Below are positions 16,515 to 25,009 of a stretch of 64,000 nucleotides of DNA, piece after piece. The position numbers and the translations under genes were made by a program. Numbering within the stretch: the first letter of the stretch is position 1; every line of letters begins with the position of its first letter. The notes under the pieces were generated by a model that did no database searches, had not been told where the DNA came from, and saw only the letters and a list, made by a program, of their open reading frames with translations. The DNA lies in assembly GCA_023419315.1 (NCBI GenBank), contig JAEZYE010000052.1, positions 124,001 to 188,000 on the forward strand. Direction: 5' to 3'. This DNA is from Pseudomonadota bacterium. Lineage in GTDB: Bacteria; Pseudomonadota; Gammaproteobacteria; Xanthomonadales; Xanthomonadaceae.

Positions 16515-18857
16515 ATGAACTGGAAGCGCGCGACGCTGGGCTTCTGTCTGGGCCTGGCGGCATTGCCCGGTCAGGCGGCCAATCGGGAAAGCACGCACGG
16601 CGACGCCGCGGAGCGCGCGTATGCCTCCGTCGATCCCTTCATCGGCACTGGCGGCGAAGGCCACACGTTTCCCGGCGCGACGGTGCCCTTCGGCATGATC
16701 CAGCTCAGTCCGGACACGCGCATCCAGCCGCGCAAGGATGCCTACGGCTGGGCGGCCGGCTATCGCTACGACGACTCCACCATCGTCGGCTTCTCGCATA
16801 CCCATTTCTCCGGGACCGGTCATTCGGATCTCGGCGATGTGCTGCTGATGCCGGTCAGCGGCGAAGTGAAGCTCGAACGCGGCGATGTCGAGAAGCCGGG
16901 CAGCGGCTACACCTCGCGCTTCAGCCATGACAGCGAACAGGCCGAACCCGGCTATTACGCGGTGACGCTGGACGACTACGACGTCCGCGCGGAACTCACC
17001 GCCAGTGCGCGTGTGGGCGTGCATCGCTACCGCTTCCCGAAGGATCGGCCCGCGCATGTCCTGATCGATCTGCGCACCAGCCTGTACGACTATCCCGACA
17101 AGGTGTCGTGGTCGCGCCTGCGACTGCGCGCGGATGGCACCGTCACCGGTTTCCGCGAAACGCGCGGCTGGGCGCCGGGACGCCAGCTGCATTTCGCGAT
17201 GCGCTTCTCGCGGACGATCAGCGGCCACCAGTTCCACAACACCGAGCAGGACATTCCGTACAAGGGGTTTCCGCCGCCGGGCGAGAAGGATCCGCGCCAG
17301 CGCGCGCAGATTGAAGGGCGGCAACTGGTCGGCGCGTTCGACTTCGCCGATGCGGCCGGCGAATCGCTGATCGTCAAGGTCGCGATTTCCCCGGTCAGCG
17401 AAGAAAACGCCATCGCCAACCTGGATGCCGAAGTCCCGGCATTCGACTTCGACGCCGTGCGACACGCTGCGCGCGCACAGTGGACGCAGGCGCTGTCGGC
17501 GATCGACATCGATGCGGACGAAGCACAGCGGCGTGCCTTCTATACCGCGCTGTATCACACGCTGATGGGGCCGAGCCTGTTCATGGACGCCGACGGCCGC
17601 TACCGAGGACCGGACAACGCGGTGCACCAGGCGAAAGGCTTCACCCATTATTCGACGTTCTCGCTGTGGGACACCTACCGCGCACTGCATCCCCTGCTGA
17701 CGCTGGTCCAACCGCCGCAGCGCACCCGCGATTTCGTCAACTCGCTGCTCGCCGCGCACCGCCACAGTCCGTATGGCGTGTTGCCGGTATGGTCGTTCCA
17801 CGGCCAGGAGACGTGGTGCATGATCGGTTACCACGCCGTGCCGGTGATCGCCGATGCCTACATGAAAGGCATTCGCGGCTACGACGCCGACGAAGCGCTC
17901 GACGCCATGGTGGCGAGCGCGAGCTATGGACCGTACGACGGTCTGGCCCAATACATGGAACTGGGCTACGTGCCCATCGATGAAGAGGGCGAAGCAGCAT
18001 CGAAGACGCTGGAGTACGCGTTCGATGACTGGACCATCGCGCGCATGGCGGGCGCGATGGGCCGCAAGGACATCGCCGAGCCATTCGCACGACGCGCAGC
18101 GAACTGGCGGCATGCCTTCGATGCCGGCACCGGCTTCATGCGCGCACGCAATCGCGATGGCCGCTTCCGCGAACCGTTCGACGCCACCGCCAGCGGCTAC
18201 GGCACCGACTACACCGAAGGCAACGCCTGGCAGTATTCGTGGTACGTGCCGCAGGACGTCGCCGGGCTTGCGCAGGCGCACGGCGGTGCGGATGCGCTGC
18301 TCGCGCGCATCGACCAGGTCTTCGACGCGAAGGTCGACCCGGAAGTGTTCGCACACATGGAGGACATTACCGGCCTGATCGGCTGGTACGCGCACGGCAA
18401 CGAACCCAGCCATCACGTCGCCTATCTGTACGCGCACGCCGGCCAGCCCTGGCGTACGCAGGCGCGGCTGGGGCACATCATGCAGACGCAATACGCGCCG
18501 CGCCCGGACGGCCTCGCAGGCAACGACGATCTCGGCCAGATGTCGGCGTGGTACGTGTTCACCGCACTGGGCTTCTACCCGGTCGCGCCGGCCAGCAACG
18601 AGTACATCATCGGCCGGCCGTTCCTGCCGCGCGCCACGTTGAACCTGCCGAACGGCAAGCGCTTCACCGTGATCGCCGAGGGCCTCGACGATGCGCATCC
18701 CTACATCGGTGCGGCGACCCTCGATGGCAACCCACTGGATCGCGCGTTCCTGCGCCATGAGGAGATCATGGCCGGCGGCGAACTGCGCTTCCGCATGCGG
18801 GCCGAACCGAACCGCGACTGGGGCCAGGCGGAGCGGCCGTATTCGATGACGCGCTGA
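16515..18857 (+). CDS. GH92 family exo-alpha-mannosidase
   Basis: This is a 780-residue exported glycosidase with a signal peptide cleaved after about residue 22 (GQAA). It shows the full GH92 pattern: VDPFIGTGGEGHTFPGA, FSHTHFSGTGHSDLGDVLLMP, the acid-bearing TEGNAWQYSWYVPQD (about residue 568) and the calcium/base region GNDDLGQMSAWYVFTALGF (about 668). GH92 enzymes are calcium-dependent inverting alpha-mannosidases, usually alpha-1,2, acting on N-glycans or yeast mannan in the periplasm or at the surface. The gene stands alone; there are no mannan genes beside it. GAGGACG precedes the start. Confidence 0.93.
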   Translation: MNWKRATLGFCLGLAALPGQAANRESTHGDAAERAYASVDPFIGTGGEGHTFPGATVPFGMIQLSPDTRIQPRKDAYGWAAGYRYDDSTIVGFSHTHFSGTGHSDLGDVLLMPVSGEVKLERGDVEKPGSGYTSRFSHDSEQAEPGYYAVTLDDYDVRAELTASARVGVHRYRFPKDRPAHVLIDLRTSLYDYPDKVSWSRLRLRADGTVTGFRETRGWAPGRQLHFAMRFSRTISGHQFHNTEQDIPYKGFPPPGEKDPRQRAQIEGRQLVGAFDFADAAGESLIVKVAISPVSEENAIANLDAEVPAFDFDAVRHAARAQWTQALSAIDIDADEAQRRAFYTALYHTLMGPSLFMDADGRYRGPDNAVHQAKGFTHYSTFSLWDTYRALHPLLTLVQPPQRTRDFVNSLLAAHRHSPYGVLPVWSFHGQETWCMIGYHAVPVIADAYMKGIRGYDADEALDAMVASASYGPYDGLAQYMELGYVPIDEEGEAASKTLEYAFDDWTIARMAGAMGRKDIAEPFARRAANWRHAFDAGTGFMRARNRDGRFREPFDATASGYGTDYTEGNAWQYSWYVPQDVAGLAQAHGGADALLARIDQVFDAKVDPEVFAHMEDITGLIGWYAHGNEPSHHVAYLYAHAGQPWRTQARLGHIMQTQYAPRPDGLAGNDDLGQMSAWYVFTALGFYPVAPASNEYIIGRPFLPRATLNLPNGKRFTVIAEGLDDAHPYIGAATLDGNPLDRAFLRHEEIMAGGELRFRMRAEPNRDWGQAERPYSMTR

Positions 18858-18865
18858 CGCACCGC

Positions 18866-18892
18866 GCCGTCCCGGGCTCGCACCGGGGCGGC
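18866..18892. terminator. GC-rich hairpin between convergent GH92 and hybrid kinase genes
   Basis: A stem GCCGTCCCG/CGGGGCGGC (18866-18874 and 18884-18892, one G-T pair) lies between two convergent stops. There is no clear T-run on either strand. Confidence 0.35.
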
Positions 18893-18913
18893 CGGTTCAA
18901 GCCGTGGCTGTGA

Positions 18914-20437
18914 TCAGGGCTGTTCTTCCGACGTGGCAGCCCGCGCAAGCGTGCGTTCCACCGCGCGCAGGATCGCGCCCATCTTCAGCGGCTTGTGCAC
19001 CACCTCCGAGATCGTGCCGGCCGGCAAGTCATCGTGATCCAGTGCGTTGTTCGCATCTTCCAGGGTGATGACCGGCCCTTCGAAGCCGGCTTCGCGCAAT
19101 GCCAGCAGCAGGCTGACCGCCGACAGCAGCAGGATGTCGCTGTCGACGATGACCAGATCCGGTTGCACTTCTTCCAGCTGGCGCAGCGCGGCCGCACCGT
19201 CGGCCGCGGCGATCGGCGCATAGCCCTGGCTGCTGAGCGCGGTGGCCAGCAGCGAAAGCCGCGTGGCATCGCCATCGACCACGAGAATGCGCTGGCCGTG
19301 TCCATCCTGAAAGGACTCTTCAGGCGCGCCGCCCATGGCATGCATGCGCGCCGGCAGCGTGAGGGTGAACGTCGTGCCGCGTCCGGGTTCGCTCTCGACT
19401 TCGATGCGTCCCTGCATGGCGTCGACGATGCGCTTGCACGACATCAGGCCCAGGCCCGTGCCGCCGCGCTTGGTGGTGAAGAACGGCGTGAACAGTTGCG
19501 CGATGGTCTGCGGATTCATGCCGCAGCCTTCGTCACGCACCCTCAGGATCACCTGATCGTTGGCGGTGGCCTCGGCGCTGATCGACAAGGTTCCGCCACT
19601 TGCCTCCATGGCCTGGATGCCGTTGAGGCACAGGTTGATCAGGCATTGCTGGAGTTCGGTGTAATTGCCTTCCACCGACAGCGAGTCCGGCGGGAACTGC
19701 ACGTCCAGCGTCATCGACTTCGGCAGGCTGCCCTGCAGCAGCAGTTGCACGGCCTGGAACAGCGCGTGGATCCTGATGATCTCGCTTTCCTTGCGCGACC
19801 CACGCACGAACGACAGCATCGATTCGGCCATTTCGTGGCCACGTCGGCCGCTTTCGGCGATCAGCGCGCCCAACCGCAGGATCTTCGGATCGTCGCTGTA
19901 GCTCGCCAGCAGGTCCGGCACGATCAGCATCGGCTGCAGGATGTTGCGCAGATCGTGGCTCAGTCCGGCCGCCAGCATCGCCAGCGCGTTCAGCCGCTGC
20001 GAGCGCATCAACTCCTTCTCGGCGCGCTCGCGTTCGCGCTCGTTGCGCGCTTCGCGGATGGCCCGCGCCGCGGCGGCGGGCAGGCGCGCGGTGTTGTGCT
20101 TCAGCACGTAATCATTGGCGCCCTGCTGCAACGCCAGCACGGCCGTGTCTTCGCCGATGGTGCCGGAGACGAAGATGAAGGGCAGCACCGGATCGAACTC
20201 GCGCAGCATCGTCAGCGCGCGGTGTCCGGAGAACCCGGGCAGGTCCAGATCCGACAGGACCAGATCGAACTCACCGGCGTTGAGCGCTTCGCGTACGTCG
20301 AGTTCGCTGTCCACGCGGACGCACTCGGCCTCGAGGCCGGCTTCCACCAGCTGCAGGCTGATCAGTTCGGCGTCTTCCGGACTGTCCTCGATCAGCAGGA
20401 CGCGGACCGGACCCAACGGTGCGGCGCTCAGTGGCAT
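18914..20437 (-). CDS. Soluble hybrid protein: receiver - histidine kinase - receiver
   Basis: This is a 507-residue cytoplasmic signalling protein. The first receiver domain (residues 11-125) has phospho-acceptor Asp63 (VLSDLDLPG). A coiled-coil and HisKA follow with His161 in GLSHDLRN. The HATPase domain (about 220-380) has N, G1 and G2 boxes (LINLCLNGIQAM, RDEGCGMN, GTGLGLM). The C-terminal receiver-like domain (385-505) has a VDSD acidic site. It lacks membrane segments and a DNA-binding domain. It is the last gene of a three-gene operon with the receiver-only protein and membrane kinase upstream (1-base gap to the next gene), suggesting a multistep phosphorelay. Confidence 0.9.
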   Translation of the reverse strand: MPLSAAPLGPVRVLLIEDSPEDAELISLQLVEAGLEAECVRVDSELDVREALNAGEFDLVLSDLDLPGFSGHRALTMLREFDPVLPFIFVSGTIGEDTAVLALQQGANDYVLKHNTARLPAAAARAIREARNERERERAEKELMRSQRLNALAMLAAGLSHDLRNILQPMLIVPDLLASYSDDPKILRLGALIAESGRRGHEMAESMLSFVRGSRKESEIIRIHALFQAVQLLLQGSLPKSMTLDVQFPPDSLSVEGNYTELQQCLINLCLNGIQAMEASGGTLSISAEATANDQVILRVRDEGCGMNPQTIAQLFTPFFTTKRGGTGLGLMSCKRIVDAMQGRIEVESEPGRGTTFTLTLPARMHAMGGAPEESFQDGHGQRILVVDGDATRLSLLATALSSQGYAPIAAADGAAALRQLEEVQPDLVIVDSDILLLSAVSLLLALREAGFEGPVITLEDANNALDHDDLPAGTISEVVHKPLKMGAILRAVERTLARAATSEEQP

Positions 20438-20438
20438 G

Positions 20439-20879
20439 TCATTCCCTTTCCGGTGTCTCGTTGATGACGGCCCAGAACGTGCCCAGCGTCTTCACTGCCT
20501 GGAAGAACTGGTCGACGTCGACCGGCTTCACCACATAGGCATTCACGCCCATGTCCCAGCTGCGCGCCAGATCGCTTTCCTCCCGCGAAGACGACAGGAT
20601 GACGACCGGCAGCGCCTTCAGCGATTCTTCCTGGCGGATCGCGTTCAGCACCTCCAGCCCATCCATGCGCGGCATCTTGATGTCGAGCAGCAGCACGGCC
20701 GGCAGGCCTTCGGGCCGATCGGCGTAAACGCCGCGGCGCAGCAGGTAGTCCAGCGCCTCCACGCCGTCTTCCACGTGCACGATGGGGTTGAGCAGATTGG
20801 CCTCGCGCAGGGCGTCGATCGCCATCTCGGCGTCGGCGTGGCTGTCTTCGGCCAACAGGATCGTGCGGAAATCGGTCAT
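20439..20879 (-). CDS. Single-domain response regulator (Rcp1-like)
   Basis: This is a 146-residue stand-alone receiver domain. The acidic pair E11/D12, phospho-acceptor Asp66 (LLLDIKMP), the Thr/Ser position SSSRE and Lys in VVKPVDVDQF are all present. Its long alpha4-beta5 region and DIKMPRMDG motif resemble Rcp1, the phytochrome-kinase response regulator. It overlaps the upstream kinase gene by four bases (ATGA), so the two are translationally coupled. It probably shuttles phosphate from the membrane kinase to the hybrid protein or acts by protein contact. Confidence 0.93.
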   Translation of the reverse strand: MTDFRTILLAEDSHADAEMAIDALREANLLNPIVHVEDGVEALDYLLRRGVYADRPEGLPAVLLLDIKMPRMDGLEVLNAIRQEESLKALPVVILSSSREESDLARSWDMGVNAYVVKPVDVDQFFQAVKTLGTFWAVINETPERE

Positions 20880-22690
20880 TGAATTTCGTCTCGCTGGCTG
20901 GGCGCATCAAGCGCGTTGGGTAGAACGAAGTGGAAGGTGGCGCCCTGCTCCGGCGCCGATTCGGCCCAGATCCGGCCGCCGTGGCGGCCGAGCACGCGAC
21001 GCACCGTGGCCAGGCCGATCCCGGTGCCGGGGAAGTCGCTGGCCTTGTGCAGGCGCTGGAATACGCCGAACAGCTTGCTCGCGTACGCCATGTCGAAACC
21101 GGCGCCGTTGTCGCGCACGCTGAAATGGTGGCCGCCGTCCTCGGTCTGCTCGTAGCCGATCTCGATGACGGGACGATCGCGACGGCTGCTGTATTTGACC
21201 GCATTGCCGAGCAGGTTCTGCCACACCTGCCGCATCATGTTTTCGTCGGCGACCAGGATAGGCAGCGGCGCGATGCGCCACTCCGGCAGCGGTCGCGCCG
21301 CGCCTTCATTGGCCTGGTTCTGGTTGGAATCCAGCATCGCGCGCGTCTCGTCCACCACCGACTGCATGTCCACGGCCTGCAGGCGCAGGGCACTGCGGCC
21401 CAGTCGCGAGTACACCAGCAGATCGTCGATGAGCTGCGACATCCGGCGCGCGGAGTTGCCGATGACCTCCAGGTAGTGGCGGCTCTTGTCGTCCGCCGCA
21501 TCGCCGAGATGGCGCGCCAGTTTCTCGGAGAAGCCGGCGACATGGCGCAGCGGCGCGCGCAGATCGTGCGACACCGAGTAGCTGAAGGCCTCCAGCTCGC
21601 GGTTCACTTCCGAGACCTGCTCCACCTTGCCCTGCAACTGCGCGTTGAGGTCGGCGATGCGGCGCTGCACCGCCTTCTGCACCGAGATGTCGCTGATCGT
21701 CATCAGCACGACGTTGTCGTCGGCATCCGGCAGCGGCATGCGGCGCGCGTTCAACAACACGGTGCGCTGCACGCCGTCCGCGGTCTGCTGCGCCTGCTCG
21801 TAATCCCAGAGTTCGCGGCCGCGCGCGAACACGTCGCTCAGGCGCTGGCGGAGCACGGGATCCCTCCAGGCCGCATCGATGTCGGACAGTTGCTCGACTT
21901 TCTGATCCGCCGCGATGCCGTACAGCTCGGCGAACGCGGCGTTGTGCATCAGCACGCGACCATTGCCGGAAAGCAGCACGATCGGCTCGCGGACGGTCTG
22001 CAACACCACAAGCGCACGTTCGCTGGCGCGGCTGGATTCCTTCTCCGCGCTGAGGCGGCGCGCCACCTGACGGCCCAGCGAGGTGGTGATGATCGCCAGC
22101 AGCAGGAGCTGCACCAGCATCGCACCCCAGCTCAGCCAGCGCGTCAGTACGCGGCGGCGCTCGGCATCGCGGTGGCGTTCGTTGAGCAGTTCGCGCTCGT
22201 TGTTGAGCAGTTCCTGCAGCACGCCGCGCAGTGGAAACCGCGTCGCCATCGGCCGCACGACCGGCCCGGCCAGCGCCGGATCGCTGCGCAGCAGCTCGTC
22301 GGCGATTTCCTGCCGGCTCTCGATGAGCTCGCGCAGCCGGCCGATCAGCACCTGCTGCTTCGGATTGTCGCGCGTCAGTCCGGTCAGTCGTTCCAGCTGT
22401 TGTGGGATCGCCTCGCGCGCCTGGTTGATGCGCAGCCGCGCATTCGGCAGTTCGCCGGCCAGCGCGATGAGCATTGCGGAGGCTTCGAGTTCACGCACTT
22501 CGACCGCCAGCAATCCCACCGCGGCTTCCACTTCATGCGTGTGGCCGACGGCGTCGGCGGCCTGGAGGTTGCTCTCGGACAACTGCTGCAGCAGCAGGAA
22601 CGGCACGACGACAATCGACAGCACCGCCAGCGCAAGCGCAGGCAGCTGCCATCGTCCCCAGGCATAGCGGGCGGTCGTCGGTTGCATCAT
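20876..22690 (-). CDS. Membrane sensor histidine kinase with CHASE3-like sensor and PAS domain
   Basis: This is a 604-residue inner-membrane kinase. TM1 is at about 14-34, a periplasmic helical domain of CHASE3 type spans 35-180, and TM2 is at about 184-206. A PAS domain (about 225-335) contains LLSGNGRVLMHNAAFAELYG. A coiled coil and HisKA follow with the phospho-His in YSVSHDLRAPLRHV. The HATPase has QNLLGNAVKYSSR, RDNGAGFDM and GTGIGLATV. This domain order is that of phytochrome-like kinases without the photosensor. The first of two adjacent ATG codons is used here; the start is uncertain by one codon. The ligand is unknown. Confidence 0.92.
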   Translation of the reverse strand: MMQPTTARYAWGRWQLPALALAVLSIVVVPFLLLQQLSESNLQAADAVGHTHEVEAAVGLLAVEVRELEASAMLIALAGELPNARLRINQAREAIPQQLERLTGLTRDNPKQQVLIGRLRELIESRQEIADELLRSDPALAGPVVRPMATRFPLRGVLQELLNNERELLNERHRDAERRRVLTRWLSWGAMLVQLLLLAIITTSLGRQVARRLSAEKESSRASERALVVLQTVREPIVLLSGNGRVLMHNAAFAELYGIAADQKVEQLSDIDAAWRDPVLRQRLSDVFARGRELWDYEQAQQTADGVQRTVLLNARRMPLPDADDNVVLMTISDISVQKAVQRRIADLNAQLQGKVEQVSEVNRELEAFSYSVSHDLRAPLRHVAGFSEKLARHLGDAADDKSRHYLEVIGNSARRMSQLIDDLLVYSRLGRSALRLQAVDMQSVVDETRAMLDSNQNQANEGAARPLPEWRIAPLPILVADENMMRQVWQNLLGNAVKYSSRRDRPVIEIGYEQTEDGGHHFSVRDNGAGFDMAYASKLFGVFQRLHKASDFPGTGIGLATVRRVLGRHGGRIWAESAPEQGATFHFVLPNALDAPSQRDEIQ

Positions 22691-23052
22691 CCCCTGTCAG
22701 TCATCAGCGGCCGTCGCGGAGCAGCGGCCTTGCCTTGCCGAATCATCACGGATGCTAACCCAAAGCACGGTTCCAAGGATACGTACGTCCGTTTTTTCCA
22801 GCGCTCATGGTGCGCTGGCGACACCTTCGTTGTTTTCACGCGGTCATCACGAAGGCGAACGCAGTGCGCGCGTAGCGATCGACACTGATGACATTGGCTC
22901 ATGTCGCCGCAACGGGATCGGCCGCAACCCGCGCATGCGGCGATCGCCGTCCGCGTGTAACGCCCGGGTGAGCGTTTGCCGGCCCGGATGTTCACGGGCG
23001 TCTAATGCAGGAGCTTTCCACAATCCAGTCTCCCCCGAACGGAAGCCCGCCC
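22691..23052. other. 362-base intergenic region without recognised gene
   Basis: It separates the divergent kinase operon from the small gene at 23053 and should contain promoters for both. I see a 7-bp hairpin CCAGCGC/GCGCTGG (22798-22804 and 22812-22818) preceded by six T, which is not a terminator in either direction, and an ACGTACGT palindrome near 22780. I recognise no RNA gene. Confidence 0.4.
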
Positions 23053-23433
23053 ATGGATCGCACCTACTACCCGCGCGGCGCGGGTTCGCTGGAAGTGGTT
23101 GCCCGTCGCGTGTCCGATTGCCTCGCCTACGAAGGCATGATGGCCATCCCCGAGCATTTCGAATCCTTCAGCCTGGCCGATCATCGCCGGCGTTCGCGAC
23201 TGCATCCGGAGTTGAACTGGGAAGACGCCTGTCCCGCCTATGCGCTGGCCCTGGCGACGCACGATGCCTATGAGGGGCATTGGAATCTCGCGGTCGATGA
23301 CGAACTGGAAGCACAGTGGGACGAATTGCGCGGCGTATCGACCATGGAGTGGCCCGTCGCACGCCTGATCGTGCGCGAAGCCTGGCGCTGGTTGAGCCAG
23401 CGCGAAGGTGCGCTCGAACCGGTCCGTCACTGA
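23053..23433 (+). CDS. Hypothetical protein
   Basis: This is a 126-residue acidic, soluble protein with no signal peptide or membrane segment, and I do not recognise a family. It is rich in Trp and acidic residues (WNLAVDDELEAQWDELRG). The start at 23053 (MDRTYYPRGAGS) has GGAAG upstream; an in-frame ATG at 23005 would add 16 residues of low-complexity sequence. It is convergent with the next hypothetical gene. Codon usage matches its neighbours, so I take it as real. Confidence 0.6.
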   Translation: MDRTYYPRGAGSLEVVARRVSDCLAYEGMMAIPEHFESFSLADHRRRSRLHPELNWEDACPAYALALATHDAYEGHWNLAVDDELEAQWDELRGVSTMEWPVARLIVREAWRWLSQREGALEPVRH

Positions 23434-23464
23434 TCGTGCGGACTGGCGCAGTCGCGCCGTGCGC

Positions 23465-23857
23465 CTACAGATGCGGCAGCAATTGCTGCAGGGGCGTGCG
23501 GCGTTCCGGCGCGCGCAGAAGCGTGCCGGGTAGACGACGTTCGTGCAGCAGGCCGCCCATGCGTTCCCACACCGCCGCGACGATGGCCAGCACCGTTTCA
23601 CGGTCGAGTCGCTGCGCTGGCGGCAGTTGGCGCTCGTAGGCGGTTTCAATGCGGTGCGTCAGCGCGTCCAGCGGTTCGCGATGGCATTGCAGATAGAGGT
23701 CGTAGGCGAACTTGAACGTCGGTTCGAAACGGGGGAACGCCTGTTGCGCCCGCTTGCCCGGTACGAAGCCATCGGATTGCCAGCGGCGCAGTTCGGCATT
23801 GATGTCCACTGCCTCGCATTTCCCGCTCTCGTGGACGCCATGGAATGCCATGTCCAT
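23465..23857 (-). CDS. Hypothetical protein
   Basis: This is a 130-residue soluble, helical, basic protein of unknown family with no export signal. AGGAGG lies about eight bases upstream of the ATG at 23857, which supports translation. The sequence (FKFAYDLYLQCHREPLDALTHRIETAYE) suggests a helical bundle. No role can be inferred from its neighbours. Confidence 0.55.
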   Translation of the reverse strand: MDMAFHGVHESGKCEAVDINAELRRWQSDGFVPGKRAQQAFPRFEPTFKFAYDLYLQCHREPLDALTHRIETAYERQLPPAQRLDRETVLAIVAAVWERMGGLLHERRLPGTLLRAPERRTPLQQLLPHL

Positions 23858-24046
23858 TTGCCTGCCTCCTCATTCGGACGACGCCCGTCAGTTTCCACCC
23901 GGAAGATGACAGGCACATGGGGCTCAACGCGAAAGCGCGTCGGAATCCGAACACGGAAACGACCGTTCGTCGGAAACCGGAAAGATTGTCCGGTTGCCGC
24001 GCGCGCCGCCGGCGTCGCGCGATGAGCGAAGCGTTCGGGGAACGCG

Positions 24047-24916
24047 TCAACCGCCCAGTTGATTCAGCGGCAAACGCAGGTAGGCGATGCCATTGGCATC
24101 CGGCTCGGGCAGACGTCCGGCGCGGATGTTCACCTGCAATGCGGGCAGGATGAGTTTCGGCACCGGCAGGCCGGCATCACGTTGCTCGCGCATCGTCACG
24201 TAGTCGTCTTCGCTGGTGCCGTTGCGCAGGTGGATGTTGTGCGCTTTCTGCGCCGCGATGCTGCTCTCCGCATTCGCATCGCGATCCTTTGGATAGTCAT
24301 GGCACAGGAACAGCCGCGTGTCCTCCGGAAGGCCCAGCACCGCCTGCAGCGATGCATACAGGCGCCGCGCATCGCCGCCGGGAAAGTCGGCGCGCGCGGT
24401 GCCGATCTCCGGCGCGAACAGCGTATCGCCGACGAACGCGGCGTCACCGATGACGTAGGTCAGGCTGTCGTCGGTGTGTCCCGGCGTGGCAAGCACGCGC
24501 GCTTCGAGCGTACCGATGCGGAACGCATCGCCGTCGTCGAAGAGGCGATCGAACTGGCTGCCATCGGCAACGAACTCGTCGCCCATGCCGAACAGCGCCT
24601 TGAAGCGTCGCTGTACTTCGGTGATGCCGCGACCGATCGCCAGCGGCGCACCGAGCACATCGCGCAGGTAGGCGCCTGCACTCAGGTGATCGGCATGCGC
24701 ATGCGTTTCGAGAATCCATGCGACGGTCAGGCCGTGCCTATCCAGATGCGCGCGCAGCGCGTCCGCGCTGCGTGTCGAGGTGCACGCGGACGCCGGATCG
24801 AAATCCAGTACGGGATCGATGATGGCCGCGTGCCGGCCATCGGACACGATGTGGGTGAAGGTGCTGGTGTCGGCGTGGAAGAAGCTGTCCACGCGCGGAT
24901 GCTGCCTGGCATTCAT
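24047..24916 (-). CDS. MBL-fold hydrolase, ETHE1/persulfide dioxygenase-like
   Basis: This is a 289-residue metallo-beta-lactamase-fold enzyme. The metal motif THAHADH (residues 70-76) is followed by a further His in ATPGHTDDS, Asp in FVGDTLF and His in LCHDYP. Overall it matches the ETHE1-like group, which oxidises glutathione persulfide with iron and oxygen, or the related Blh hydrolases of proteobacteria. The typical ETHE1 ending with parallel NIRAG and LRLPLN segments is present. It is a single gene, cytoplasmic, and possibly involved in sulfide detoxification. Whether it is a dioxygenase or a simple hydrolase cannot be settled from motifs alone. Confidence 0.85.
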   Translation of the reverse strand: MNARQHPRVDSFFHADTSTFTHIVSDGRHAAIIDPVLDFDPASACTSTRSADALRAHLDRHGLTVAWILETHAHADHLSAGAYLRDVLGAPLAIGRGITEVQRRFKALFGMGDEFVADGSQFDRLFDDGDAFRIGTLEARVLATPGHTDDSLTYVIGDAAFVGDTLFAPEIGTARADFPGGDARRLYASLQAVLGLPEDTRLFLCHDYPKDRDANAESSIAAQKAHNIHLRNGTSEDDYVTMREQRDAGLPVPKLILPALQVNIRAGRLPEPDANGIAYLRLPLNQLGG

Positions 24917-24973
24917 CGATGGCTCCGGTGCGTATCCCCGGACGCCATTATGCCGCGATGCACGGCGCCGACC

Positions 24974-25002
24974 GGTTCGACGGCCCGTGCGGCCGTCGAA
25001 CC
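24974..25002 (-). terminator. Hairpin at the end of the xyloglucan operon
   Basis: A perfect 11-bp stem GGTTCGACGGC/GCCGTCGAACC (24974-24984 and 24992-25002) with a 7-base loop lies eight bases past the GH3 stop. No T-run follows, but position and strength fit an operon-end structure. Confidence 0.5.
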
Positions 25003-25009
25003 CGATCCA

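Noticed and set aside
15219..18758. A 1179-codon minus-strand open frame opposite the Ada and GH92 genes
   Set aside because: It is a shadow of high-GC third codon positions. The opposite strand encodes clear Ada and GH92 motifs, and the frame shows no domain or ribosome binding site.
22798..22818. Hairpin with adjacent six T as a terminator
   Set aside because: The T-run precedes the stem on the plus strand, and A residues follow it on the minus strand, so it does not form a terminator in either direction.
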